From NCBI GenBank assembly GCA_950022295.1, contig OX465596.1:127824501-127888500 (forward strand): 64,000 bases of DNA, read 5' to 3'. Origin of the DNA: Bromus sterilis (taxonomy: Eukaryota; Streptophyta; Magnoliopsida; Poales; Poaceae). Below, piece after piece: positions 35,919 through 48,367 of the stretch; position 1 is the stretch's first letter; the number at the start of each line of letters is the position of its first letter. The notes beneath the pieces are model-generated. The model did no database searches. It was not told the DNA's origin and saw only the letters and a program-made list of their open reading frames with translations. A program made the position numbers and the translations under genes.

Positions 35919-37220
35919 CTCTCCAGCGCTGAAGCACTCATGTTGTGGACTTTCACCGGATAAGCACAGTTTTCTGCCTATCGAACGAACGTCTGTAACT
36001 TCGTGACCGTAACTCCAATCAAGGTGATTCAAAAGCCCGGGTTCACAGTTTTCCGATCCTGTTCCATTGTGCAATTTTAATGATGTGTTCGCATTGTGAA
36101 ATTTACCATTTTGCCCCCGGTTGTCGTTAGGCTTCGCCGGAGAACCGTCGGTCCCGTCAGATCTTTTCGGAAGGTGATCGCACGTCCGCCCGGCTTATTC
36201 ATCGAACCCCCCCCCCAGGCAAGCAAGCCATATGACATATGTTCTAAAGAATCGTGCCGTGCGTTCTTGTGTGTTTTAAAAATGTGATGATGCCATGTTG
36301 CTTTAACGAAGAATTAAACCCCGATCTGTTAACTTTACTTGACATTCTTATGCCATGCTTGCGTGATATCTTTATATTCGATCATGCTGTGTTCACCCGT
36401 GAGTATCATGCTTATGCTGTTTATACATTGCCTACTTTCTATGATAAGTTAAAAATGATCATGCCATGTTTACTGGTTAATATCATGCCCATGATTGTTT
36501 ATGTCATATTTCGTTCATGTTGATCGTATCCCTGTTGTATTTATGATTAGATCATATGCCTTCACCAGGCTTATATGATAACATGTTGTACTCGTATTGC
36601 TATGATATATTTTGTTGCTATGCTTGATGATATGTTGCTCAGTTGATATTGTTGATGGGAATGGACTGGAGTAACCGTTGATCAAGTGCCACCGAACCAA
36701 GCTCTATTCGTGCAGCCACATTCCTTGAATGTGCAGGCCTTGGCTTGGGCTATCGTTGTGCCTTCTACGAGTATCACCAAAGAGGGGGGATTATGCACGC
36801 ACGCTAGCCTGGCCCGGTAGGTGGTGATAATCTCTACATCCAGAGTTATTTACCCGTGGGTCCCTCCAGGGGGGGTACAAAGTTTATGGACCACGTGATG
36901 GTGAGGGCCATGTGATGGTCACTATCGTGAGGACACAGGGATACGCAAAACAGTATGTCGGTGATACCATAGGGAGGTTACACGGTAGGCAAGTTTCGTT
37001 GGAGAAGTCCTAGTCCACTCCTGCGGTACGAGCTCCAAGGATCCTGTGGGACAAGTTCCGAGGTACTAGATGGAGGAAGAACTCCATAGTGTTGGTAACG
37101 TGCACAAACTCTGCAGAGTCACAAATCTATTCGAATAGTCGCGTCCTCGGTTGTGGACACAGTTCGTACTAGGTCACACTTGGATCAACATAAGTTCGGT
37201 GGATGGTTGTGGTAAGTGGA

Positions 37221-37358
37221 TGGTCATGCGATGACCGGGTTGGTTGGGTGGTAATAAAGGACACCTAACCCGTTGAATGGTCATGCGATGACCGGATTGG
37301 TTGGGTGGTAATGAAGGTCACCTAACCCGTTGAATGGTCACGAGATGACCCGATGTGG
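37221..37358 (+). repeat. 57-bp tandem repeats with palindromic cores
   Basis: Units at 37221-37277 and 37278-37334 plus a partial third. Each starts with the palindrome GGTCATGCGATGACC. The 5' LTR has the equivalent array from about 7421. Confidence 0.9.
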
Positions 37359-37969
37359 AGTCGGTAAGGACTCCGAGGTAAGTTGCATGATCATGCGATG
37401 GTCATGAGTGCCCATGTGTTGATTGTTATTGCACTAATGTTATTTATGATAATATGCTAGATTCATCATGTTAATATTGTTTAAACTGCTATGCCATGAT
37501 AACTAATATACTCTAATAACTTGTGCATGCTTGAATGACATGGATTGCTTTGCTTGGTGTATATGCTACTTGGTTTCCTTGTTTGCGAGTACATTAAAAC
37601 GTACTCACATGGCTTTCATCCCTGGCTATTTGCGTGGCCAGATTTTCAGGTTTATCTACGGATCCTCTTTTCATAGGAGGAGTCGAATCGTTCACGTGCT
37701 AGGAGAGTAACCCAGTCAGATCCCTGTGGATTGGAGATGCTCCAATTCCGTGCTGCCGTAGACAGTTTATATATTCCGTTGCCCCCATCTCTGTAATGAA
37801 CCATCTATGGTGGTAATATGTTGATTCAAGCAACTTTGGCTTATGAATCCTTTTACAGTTGTGCCTATGTTCTTGGTACGTGTTGTAAGCGCGCACACCA
37901 GAGTGATTCCTGGGCTGGTGTGTGGGAAACACTCGTCTATGTACAATGGTATTCAGGCGGGGTGTCACA

Positions 37970-38398
37970 AATAGTCTCTCGGTGTTCTTCAAACTTGCCA
38001 TGTCGAAGAGGTTTAGTCATCGGGTCTACTGCGTTCAGATCCATATGTATCTTGTGAATCCTAGTGTGTCCATCCTGGACGTAGTCTCGCGTCACATGGA
38101 ACTTTCGGAGAATGTGCTTGGCTGTAGAGTGAGTTCTTGGCTCCTTCGCGTTAGCAATGGCACCTGTGTTGTCGCAGAAGATTCCCACGGGGTTAGTGCA
38201 ACTGGGAAAGACGCCAAGCTCGATCACGAACTTCTTCAGCCACAGCGCCTCGTTTGACGCTTCGCAAGTGGTAGTATACTCCGATTCCATTGTACATTGG
38301 GCGACGACTGACTGTTTGCCGCTCCTCCAGCTAATTACGCCACCGTTCAACATGAAAACATATCCCGTCTGGGATTTCGAATCATCTAGGTCTGATCC
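37970..38398 (-). pseudogene. Copia pol fragment, RNase H domain
   Basis: One open minus-strand frame from the F boundary to the E boundary, about 140 codons with no stop. Copia RNase H signatures are visible: DDSKSQTGYVF, an ESEY box, the CDNTGAIANA segment, an HSTAKHI-type stretch and a DPMTKPL end. The rest of the Copia element is outside the window or displaced, because E (ending 37969) and F (starting 38399) inserted on either side. It is the oldest layer visible here. The absence of stops may just reflect its short length. Confidence 0.9.
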
Positions 38399-40310
38399 TG
38401 TAACGATCCAATTCACATAGAATTGGAGTCTCTGTGATCAAGTGCCAGTACCTGGATCGAACTCGCTGGCACACACAGTATCATAGATATATATCAAAGT
38501 ACAAGTGCATCATTATTACATCATATGATCCAGAATAATATAAATAACAAGTTGCATAGCTCAAGGCTAGCTTATTCAACATAAATATAGCGGAAGAAAA
38601 AGCAAATGACGAGGAGTCCCATCAACATCCACAAGCGAACATGCTGAGTGAAGACCCGCGACCCGAAACGCACCTTAGTGGTCGTTTGAAAAACCTGCAA
38701 CACCGAAGGTTACAGCTCGACAACGGGTCAGTACATATGATTTGTATGGCAAGTCACACGAAAAAGGATATAACAGACCTATCACTACATGCAAGGTAAG
38801 TCAAATGAAGGCTTAAGGTTTTGTTTTGCAGAAAGCTGATTTTTCCCATTCTACCTAAGTCAAAATTTTAGTTTAACTTACTACATAAGGTTGAACTGAG
38901 CTACACCAGTTCCAACCCATGCCCTTTATTAAATCTTTCCCACTCAAGTTTTATTAAAGTTTTTCATCTGTCAAGATCATCGAACAACAGTAATGCCTAG
39001 TTTCTCAGAGTTATCCATAACCGGGGACACGGCTAATCATGATCAGTTTGTACGCTCTGCAGAGGTCTGTACGCTTTTCCCACTGGACCCAACCCGAAGA
39101 TTGAGACGAAGTCTTCAAAAGAGGTCACCTCCACCCTTTGGTAGCCGATACACCTATCATATCTTCATCAGCTAGCTACCAGGGCCAGGCTCCCTACAAC
39201 CTACTCGACTAAGCCAGTGCCCATATAGCAAGTGGTCGTACATGGAAGCTACTAGTCAATAAGTTTGTCCAATCTTTTTGATCCTGGACGGCGCCCACTT
39301 AGGGTGCAATCTCATGGGTGCATTGCCTTAGATAAGGTGCACGACCCCATGGTGCCTCCCCTCCAAACCATTCACAACCATTAGGGGTACAACCTAGTCT
39401 CGCCTTAGATAAGGTACGAGCCCCCGGGAAGCACTCCCTGCCCGTTCAGAGGTTTATTCTGATTAACGTTTGCTAGTCAAGTCATTAAAATCCTTACACA
39501 GCTCAATGAAATCTCAAACCAATCCTCTTCTATAAGCATAGCAATAAATAACAAGCACGTGCTACGTTGACTAAGCAAACAGGATAAGATCATATGGCTA
39601 CCCTACGAGGTTTGAAGTAATAATATATAGTAGCATTTCTACACATGCATAGGGTGATATTTTCTACTTGCATAAGTAAAAATATAGGATGTGAAATGGT
39701 CAAAGTATGACTTGCCTTGATCCTATTCCTGACGATCACACTCTTCATAGGACGAAGCGTTGCACTCCGGACAGTCTACATGATCAGAAAATATAGCATT
39801 CAATACACCATATAACACATAAACAATGCAACAGTTGAAGAACCAAATGAACGGACAGAAAACCAACTAAACAGTAGATAAACGATATCTACACGTCACC
39901 ACGATCCCAACGCAACTGAAATCGGCGAAAACGGATACACCGTATAAAAGATACGGTCACCGGAAGTTTGAATTTAAATCTGTACAAAATTCATAGTCGA
40001 AAACTGATTTTTTTTTAAAACTTAGGTCTACTGGATAGGATTTTTCGTAACGGTCACAACTCAAAAAGAACTAACTAAAATGGAGCTACGGTTTAAAAGA
40101 TATTGCGACTACCGTTCCGGGGTCTTATCTGCCAAAAGGACTAATCCGCAAATAAAGTTTTTCGGAAAACGAGATCCGGTCCCTAGGGTATTGACCGGAA
40201 ATTGACCAGATCAGGACGCGTTTTTTTTTCAAAACAAAACGGCACGATCTCGGCCGTCCTAACAGGATCCGACGGCCGGGGGCGGCCCGACGCAGTTCCA
40301 GCCGGCGGGC
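38399..40310 (-). repeat. 3' LTR of element F (inner edge uncertain)
   Basis: The plus-strand left end TGTAACGATCCAATTC matches 63275 onward, so this is the LTR's 3' end on the minus strand. The inner edge is unclear because the expected polypurine tract is missing and a fold-back repeat at 40315-40464 occupies the junction. Exon-like segments on the minus strand are 39775-39716 and 38694-38675. Confidence 0.75.
39716..39775 (-). other. Candidate LTR exon 2 of F
   Basis: Minus-strand acceptor CATGTAG|AC, 60 nt, GC-type donor CAAG|GCAAGT. Phase 1 is open except for one TAG near the end. The candidate last exon is 38694-38675 (GTTGCAG|GT, then six codons and TAA), matched in the other LTR at 63570-63551. 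Confidence 0.45.
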
Positions 40311-40314
40311 ACTT

Positions 40315-40464
40315 GGCAGATATTCCTTTGAGAGATACAGTGCCACTTGAGGCAATTCTCTTTCTGCAGTCTCTAGAATCTTCACAGGTTTCTCCTCATA
40401 AGTAAAGTCACTCTCCAACTGAATTGCCTCAAGTGGCACTGTATCTCTCAAAGGAATATCTGCC
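40315..40464. repeat. Perfect 44-bp inverted repeat (fold-back)
   Basis: Arms 40315-40358 and 40421-40464 are exact reverse complements, separated by 62 bp. The right arm is native coding sequence of F's integrase tail; the left arm is its antisense copy. It replaces the expected chromodomain and polypurine tract. Confidence 0.95.
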
Positions 40465-41385
40465 ATCTCTGCATGACACTTCTTCAGCTGGGATACGTGA
40501 AACACATCATGAACTCCTGAAAAGGCTTCTGGCAACTACAACTGATAAGCTACCTCTCCTCTGCGCTCCAAGATCTTGTAAGGCCCCACAAAACATGGTG
40601 CTAACTTGCCCTTGATTCCAAACCTCTTGATTCCACGAATTGGGGAAACTCCAAGATATGCATGGTCCCCAACTTCATAGGTTACGTCCTTGCGCTTCGC
40701 ATCTGCATAACTCTTCTGCCTGGACTGTGCTATCTTCAGTATATCATGAATCAACTTGACCTTCTCCTCAGCATCTCTGATCAGGTCTGGTCCAAACTGC
40801 TGACGTTCTCCCACCTCATCCCACATAAAATGGTGTTTTGCACTTTCTTCCATACAGTAACTCAAATGGTGCCATCTGCAGACTAGCCTGATAACTGTTG
40901 TTGTATGAGAACTCAGCATATGGTATATTATCATCCCAACTAGACCCGTATTTTAATGCGCAAGCTCTCAACATATCCTCCAGAATTTGATTCACTCTCT
41001 CTGTCTGCCCATCTGTCTGTGGATGAAAAGTCGTACTGAACTCCAGCCTGGTGCCCAAGGTCTCATGCATCTGACGCCAAAACTTGGATGTAAACTGAGT
41101 ACCTCTATCAGACACTACCTTGCTTGGAACTCCATGCAGACAAACAATCCTGGTCATATAAATCTTGGCTAGCTTAGCACTTGTATAAGTTGTCTTTACT
41201 GGAATGAAGTGAGCAACCTTGGTCAAACGATCAACAATCACCCAAATAGAATCATATCCTGACCGAGTCCTGGGTAAACTAGTAATAAAGTACATACCTA
41301 TCTGATCCCACTTCCAATCGGGTATAGGCAAAGGCTGCAATAATCCTGCTGACTTCTGATGTTCATCTTTGACTCTCTGGCAAAC
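40465..41385 (-). pseudogene. Integrase C-terminal half of element F
   Basis: Continues the integrase cut by G at CDVC (59,085). It reads through the integrase core (WKWDQIGMYF, SDRGTQFTS, ERVNQILEDML), where the first catalytic Asp region reads GMYF rather than GMDF, so that residue appears lost. A frameshift near 40,830 follows LLYGRKC, and a TAG lies at 40538-40536 before the HDVFHVSQL segment. Coding then runs into the 44-bp fold-back at 40464. Not functional. Confidence 0.88.
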
Positions 41386-44057
41386 TGTCACAACCCTAGT
41401 TTTGGTATGTGCTTTTATTACTAGAATAATCGCATCATGTTTAAATTCTTGGTTTAAGAATTGGGGGTTTGGAAAAGCCTCAAAAAGAATTTAAATAAAA
41501 GGCCAGATAAAAAAAAATTCCAAAATTCCTCCAAACAATTTTGAAAAGTCCTATAAATGAGTATGATCATTTTAAAAATGATTTGGAGTCAAAACCATGC
41601 TCATGGATTTTTCAAATATTCAAACAAAGGCTTGGAAATTAAATTTAAATGCTATTTGAATTGAAATTCAAATGTTTTGAATCTCAAAAATCTTCAAATC
41701 TTGGGAGTGACTAGTAATATGTCACCTAAGTCCAAATAAAATATTTGGGGATTTTATAAAAATGTTTGGGTATTTTTACCCAAAACAAAACAGAGAAACA
41801 GAAAACAATAAAAGAAAAAAGGAAAGAAGCATACCTCCTCACCTTCTGTCCCACCTGGCCCAGAGGCTTGGCCCAGCCCAGCTGGCCTCGGTGTCGTCTT
41901 CCTCCTCTGCCAGAAGGAGGGACGGCTGGACCGTGCGCCTCGGATGGCCGCCAGCTCCTGCTTCTGGCCAGCGCAGCCTCTTCCCCCTTGTCCCTATCCC
42001 CGCGAGGAGAATCGGCTGGAAGCCCTCCTCCATTCCCCCTCCTCTGGACCCCTTTCCCCTCTCCCTCCGGCGAAAAAAACCGTGTGAGCCCGAGCGCCCC
42101 GTAGCTCGCCGCCGTGCGCCACCGCGGCCACTGGCCTTCTTCCGCCGCCCCAGCTTGTCCAGGACGTTCGCCATCGCCGTCTTCGTCACCGTGGCCGCTC
42201 AATTGCGCCGAGGAGGCCCAGAGGACGCCGCCCTCTTCGTCGACTCGCCGCTGGCCGCCGTGGCTACTCCCTCCGAATTCGCCGCCTACCGGACCTCCCC
42301 GACCTCGCCAGCGTCTACTTCACGCTCAGGGTGAGCACGCGCTTGATTTGCCCCTAACCCCGACCCCTCTCGCGGCCCGTTTCACCGTGGCCACTGAGCT
42401 CAGCTCCGGCCACCACCGAGCTTGACTGCCACCGCGGCCCTGGACCCTCCAGTGGTCGCCCGTGTGCGGTGCGAGACGCACGCGTGTGCGAGGGCCCGTT
42501 TGGTGCCCTCCCCGTGCCCTCCCGTGGCCGGAGCCGCCTGCTGCGTGGGCGCCGCCGCGTCTAGCGGCCACCGGCGGCTAAACGCCGGCAACGGCCGACG
42601 TGGCCGTTTAGATTAGGGACTAACCCCGTGGTTAGTTGGCCCTGGGTCACTGACTGGTGGGACCCAGCGCCCTAATAATCCCCTGTTAATTTAAATAAAA
42701 GGGAATTAACCCAGAGACAATGACAGGTGGGTCCCAGGCGTCAGTTTGACTAGTCAGCACCCATGACGTCATCCTGATGTCATGCTGACGAAGTAAAGTC
42801 TTTTCCTTTTTACAAATAATCCAGAAATTCCAGAAAATGATTAAATCTTTGAAATTCAATAACTTTTAAACCATAACTCCAAATCAAATAATTTATATAT
42901 GAAAAATCATCAAAAAAATTCAAGGATTCCAAATATCATACTTGCATAGATGAAAAAGACATCTATGATGATGGACCAGTAGCATTTAGCGATTTGGGTT
43001 ATTTGGAATAATTCAAAGTAAATGTTTAAATCATTTCAATTTAAATCTTTGCAATGCCAACCTTACCACATAAACATCAGAGGCATAGCATACACATGAC
43101 AACATGGTTTACCATATCCAAACATTAGCAAATGCAACTTTGGCTAATTTGAACCACATTTGGAGTTTGAATTTGAATTTCTTATTCAAATCAACTTCAA
43201 TTAAACTTGTTGCAAATTGGACCTAGATCACATCAGTACCATGCCATGTTTCATTCTTGAATGTGCATTGCAATGTGATGTTTATACTTTCTTGTCTCGG
43301 TGTTTGCTTCTTCTCGATAGATCCATCGCCGAACGTAGTCCCTGTTTCTCCGAAGAGTGGCACCCCCGAGTCTCGACAATAAGGCAAGCATACCCCCCTT
43401 TGATCATATCTATAAAAACCCAGTTTCCCTCTTGTTCTCTTATGCATGATTAGGTGATTCACATGTTACCGTTCTATTGCTAGTTGAACCCATCCTTTGC
43501 ATGACCTATCATTGCTGCCACGGTATTAAGCAAACCTCAACCTAGCAGATACAAGATTTGTTTGTGTTCATCATGTGGCCCTTCATCCATGTTATGCTAT
43601 GCCATGCTAGAGTTGTATGCAATGAAGTTGATCCATCTGGGTGATGTATCGGAATGGTAGTGAACACATGCAACAAGGTGGTAACGTGTTTTTGAAGTCA
43701 CCCTAATATAAGTGAATAATGAGAGGCTGTGTAGGAGTACACAGTGAGTTGTCTCATTTACACTGCCCTAGGCCCCGAGTTCTTGTGTTGTGATCTAAGA
43801 CACAGATTACTACCACATGTTGGGCTCATTGACCCCTCTCGACCTATTAATTCACCCCGATTATGGTCCCGGATTTGCATGGGTTATTGATTTTTCTATT
43901 TGATTTTGTGCCGGAGTGGGAGGAGATGGACGGTTACCTTGTAGCACGGTTTTAGACAAGCACAGTACCATCCGTCGAGGTGGGCTTTGTCGGACCGTCC
44001 ATACATCGTCTGGGTCCTGAACGGAAACCCCGGCCGGATTCCCGATTGGGGTACAAC
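41386..44057 (+). repeat. Solo LTR G, left part
   Basis: Contains the GC-rich island (41,830-42,600), donor CTCAGG|GTGAGC at 42330/42331, and candidate exon 2 at 43321-43383 (63 nt, GATAG| to TAAG|GCAAGC). In phase 1, exon 2 is open until a TAA at its end where D has CAA. Left flank of H is ACAAC (44053-44057). Confidence 0.88.
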
Positions 44058-47000
44058 TGTGACGCCCCCAAAATCAATCCGTGTACAGTAATCATACACG
44101 CAGGGTACACGGCTGAGATTAGGGTGCCACGGTGATAATATCATAGCACAACACTAAACACAAAAGGATAAACAAATATGTTACAATATAGGGGGTCACG
44201 CGGACCCGAATACATAAGTCATACAAGCCATAATATCTGAGTACAGATATAGTTAGTCAAGTTTTGCCTTAAGAAGGCTAGCACAAATCACATCAGAGAT
44301 ACAGATCGAAAAGGCGAGGCCTCCTGCCTGGGATCCACCGAACTACTCCTGGTCAAGGGGGAACTCGACGTTGTAGTAGGCGCCTCCGGGGTACTCCTGC
44401 ACCTGGGCTCCAACGTCGGGTGCAGCGGCCGATCAGGAAAAACAGTAAAGGAAATAAAGTAGGTGAGTATCTAGTATACCCGCGAGTCTTACGTCCGCTA
44501 CTAAGCAATATGCATTGTATCAACGGAAAGAAGAGGCTGTATATAGTGGACTGAAAGACAGAAATCCAGAGCAAGGGTAAGAAGCTAGGCCTAACGAAGA
44601 CTAGCATCTTCCGACGATGTCTTGCAGCATGAGGTAAGAATCAGCCAACAGTTTATAAAAAGCATAAAGAAACAATGCAGCAGAAGTTGCTGCAGCATCG
44701 TATAATAATAAGTTGTAACAATTAACAATGCCTCCGAGTTCACCTCCTCGACATCCCCGCGAGGAAGAAAACCCGGAACCATACAGTTTAATAATAATAG
44801 CTTCTAGTGGTAAGATCCAGCTTCAGCATAAAGCGTCCTGTTACCGTGGACACGGCAATTCGAATAGATTAATCTTCCCTGCAAGGGTGCACTTGTGTTA
44901 CACTACACGCACGGATCTCCAGGGTGGCGGGAACCTTGTTAGGGAACGCTCCACCGAGGCTATCCGACACTTCATAGCCCATCTTTCAAACTCAACAGAG
45001 AGGCCATCCGCCGGTCTAAATCCTAAGTACTCAGGGCCTTGGACCCCAACCCTGACGTACTCCTGCACGGTGCGTGGGTGGCCGGGAAGCCGTAACAAAA
45101 ACAACACAGCTCGAGCCAAAAAGACAGCGCACTTCCCGGCAATCAGCCCGCGGGACTGCTGACGTCTGAAGAGTCCTCGGACAACAATACAAAGCAGAGG
45201 AGCCCATAACTCGTAATTCCCACGGGTAGGTAGTGCGTACATGGCATATAGCCAACTAAAGACATTCACTGAACCATTTAGCATTTTAATTAACCTGCGT
45301 GACAACCGTTACCGTTGCCTCAACTTAACTGACCCGCGGACAACGACAGCAGCCAGGACAACCAGTACATCGGTGCCTGCCCTATCGTCCCACCAAGTCA
45401 CTGCGGTTACCAACAAGGTGAACCGTCTCCTTACCTTGTCTCGCGTATGCTCCTGGAGGAGCCCGACTTACGTAGTTTGGTAACTCTCTCGGCTGACGAT
45501 CAGGGGCCAAGCACACCGGTACACTGGTCGTACCCTCCCTGTCGTCCCGTCGCAATACCTCTCGCGGGCACCGTTGGGTCGCCCGACTTCTTACCTGAAG
45601 GACAACCGTTGTTCAGGACCCTAAGGCGGTAAGACAAAGTCAGCCTCGAGGGGAGTACAAGGATTACTCCTTGATAGCTCACACTTGAGGTGACTAGGCA
45701 TAACCCAGATAGGGGCCTTTGGCGGTGTCTGCTTTGTACCGTACCTGTGCAGTTATAATATTTGTACCCGCGTTCACTCCCCTGAGTAATCACGGCCCTC
45801 TATCTAATCCTAGCTAACAATGCGCAGGGCTCACTGCTGAATAATGCATAATAATAATAATAGGCAGCATAGGATAAAGGAAGGCACATCAAGGGGCGAC
45901 AATGACAGGTTATGCAATTGAATAGGTAAGCAACGTAGCAGCAGCAGTAACAATGCCTAGTGCAAGAAATGTACGGAAAGATAGGCGATATCTGGGGAAG
46001 AGAATGGCTCTGCTTGCCTGGAAGCTCGACGGTAGGGGTACGGTCGTCGATGACGTAGTCGTACTCAGCAGCGGTGTAGTCGACGGCAGCAGCGGGGTCT
46101 ACCGGAGATTAAGGGGGGAAGAAAACAGTAAATACATAGCAAGCATATACAAACAGATGCATGACATGACAGGCGAAAAGTTAACGGTATTCTAACGCAC
46201 TGCAATGCACATTGCTCGGAACGGAAATTCATCTGAGGATGAACTACCGGCTCCGGATGATTACCGGACAGGGTGTCCAGAGGGGGAAGGATCAAGCCGG
46301 AGATTTCGTGGGTACTGGAGAAACATTCGTGTTCGGAATAAATTCATCCGGGTACTTTAGCAGTACCGGACAATTTATCGGACTGCCGGTCCGGAGGGGG
46401 GACGGTTTGATGTTCGGTGTGTTAGAGGGGTGTGATAGGCATACGGATAGCATATTCGTATTCGTTGTATTTTTCTGATCAATTTTCATGTATAAAGTTT
46501 TTGAATCCGAGTTACGATTTAAAAGTTATTGAATTTCAAAGTTTTAAATCATTTAAATGATTTTCTGAATTTCTTTTATTATTTATTCAACATTATCCAG
46601 AACATTATCCAAAACAGTGCCTGACATGGGGGACCCACATGTCAGCCTCTGTTTATTTATCAAACATTTTACTAAATCAAAAATAGCCTCTGGGCCCACA
46701 TGTAAGTCACTGGAATTTATTTAAATCTTCTAAATAATTAAAATCTGACAAGGGGGCTCAGTGTTCAGTGACTCCAGTGCTAATTAAATATGTTTAATAA
46801 GTTAAAAGGCCAGGGGCCCACTGTCAGGGAGACATATTAATCTAAGGGTTAACTTTTCCATTTTCCTAACACAGATAGTTAGCAGGGGGGTGGGACCCGA
46901 CTGTCATTCACACAGGGGGTGAGGGTTAGCTGCTAATGTCGTTTCTGACCGAGGGGTCCACATGGCAGTGACGGCGGTGAGCTCGCCGGCGACAGAGCGC

Positions 47001-48331
47001 CGACGAGGTGGACCTAGCGGCCGACTCAGGGCACGGGAGGGGCTGCGCTTAGGCGCGTTCGAACGGGGAGGGGACGGGGCGGCGATTGGTTGCGGTGGAG
47101 GGGGCTGGAAGTGGCCGGAGTGAGCACGGGCTCAACAATTGCGGAGCCGCGCGTCGGGCTCCAATGGCGAACTACGACAAGCTATGAAATCGAGCTAACT
47201 ACTGGTCCGAATCGAACACACGCATCACGGGGATCCTACTGGTGCACTTGGCGCGGGCTGGGACAGACCAAGTCGACGACTACGACGACGTGCCACGGCG
47301 GCCGGAGCAAGCAAATTTGGGGAAAAAGGCTACGGGCTTCTCGAGCAACTACGGACAGTTGGCGATGACAGAGATGCTCACCACGAACACGTCGGGGTTG
47401 GCAGCGGGCTTGGGGAGGGGCTGAGGCGGCCGGAATCGACGTTGAGGTTGCAGCGGCCGGGGTGGGGGAAGAAGACGCGGGTGATGCCTGCGGTGCTCCC
47501 CGCGCTCGATTGGCTGCTGTAGTCGACGAAGACGACGACGGCGCAGTCGCTGGACACCATGTCAGGGCGGACCGTGCTCGTTGGCCACGACTGGCCACGA
47601 AAATGGCGACGGCGGCGCTCGGGAGTTTTTCCCCGAGGCATGCGAGAAGAGGAGGAGGGGAAAGGGAGGGGGAGGGTGTACAGGGGGTGGCTGGGGGCGG
47701 CCTTATCACGTCGGCGTCGGGAGGGAGTAGGTGGAGGCGGGGCCAGCTCGCCAGCGTCGTCGGCGAGCCCGGCGCCGTACGGGAGAAGGTGGGGGAGTGG
47801 TTGGGGAAGAAGACAAGCCGGGGGTGGGCCGAGCTGGGCCATCGCCCTGGGCGGGATTTAGCGTTTTCTTATTTTATTGTATTTTTCATTCTGTTCTCTC
47901 TGTTAATAATTAATTTAGTGCATTTTGCATTTTTGTAAAATGTGTTACCTGGTCCATAATTAGTCATATATATTCCTAGGGTGCCACAAAAAGTTTAGGC
48001 TTAAAATAAAACCATTTACTATTTCTTTATAATATTCAATTGTCAAATGGGGCTGTTTTGCTTGGTGTTTGAATTGTTTGAATTTTTCAGTGGCAAAATA
48101 AAATACCATAACCACATGGGCATGACCCAATGATTATTAGTGATTTTATAAAAGTGGTCCCATGATTTTAGGGCAAAGTTTAATTGCAACATATTTTTCA
48201 TAGCAATCAAAAGGCATTTCTGAATATGATCAAAAGCAAAGTGGGTCATGGCATGGTTTGCATAGTGATTAGCAACAGTGATTAGTCCACAGTAAAAGTG
48301 ATTACTGTTACAGACAACTGAGGGTGTTACA
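44058..48331 (-). repeat. 3' LTR of element H
   Basis: 4274 bp, TGTGACGCCC...GGGTGTTACA on the plus strand. GC-rich island about 46,950-47,860. Minus-strand exon-like segments: donor at 47382/47381, exon 2 46098-46018, last exon 44407-44343 with TAG. Confidence 0.93.
46018..46098 (-). other. Candidate LTR exon 2 of H, left copy
   Basis: Acceptor CCGGTAG|AC, 81 nt, donor CCAG|GCAAGC. Phase 1 is open in both LTR copies (other copy 55494-55414) and reads an Asp/Tyr-rich peptide. The last exon (44407-44343; other copy 53803-53739) contains EYPGGAYY and ends in TAG. Confidence 0.5.
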
Positions 48332-48343
48332 AATCTCCCCCAC
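48332..48343 (-). other. Polypurine tract of element H
   Basis: Minus-strand GTGGGGGAGATT directly before the 3' LTR. Confidence 0.8.
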
Positions 48344-48367
48344 TACAAGAATTCTCGTCCCGAGATT

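Larger units (their letters stand above)
7418..37969 (+). mobile_element. Element E: long-LTR, iMet-primed element without gag-pol
   Basis: The visible parts are the 3' 799 bp of the 5' LTR (7418-8216), primer site (8221), accessory ORF (9162-9581 resuming at 32042-32426), a GC-rich untranslated stretch, a polypurine tract (34091-34102) and a complete 3' LTR (34105-37969). Element A interrupts the 5' LTR and element B the accessory ORF. No gag, RT or integrase can be found in the remaining 3.4 kb of internal DNA, so E is probably non-autonomous. Its right end at 37969 cuts into a Copia RNase H reading frame. Confidence 0.88.
34105..37969 (+). repeat. 3' LTR of element E
   Basis: 3865 bp, TGTAACACCCC...GGGGTGTCACA, with inverted termini. 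It holds a GC-rich island (35,400-35,640), a cluster of inverted half-sites (35,757-35,918), an AG|GCAAGC motif at 36217-36224 like the LTR exon 2 donors of other families, and 57-bp tandem repeats from 37221. Confidence 0.9.

Noticed and set aside
44598..45793. Several ORFs of 60-145 codons in both H LTRs
   Set aside because: They are shared only because the LTRs are copies of each other. Most run antisense to the element, and none fits the splice-bounded segments.
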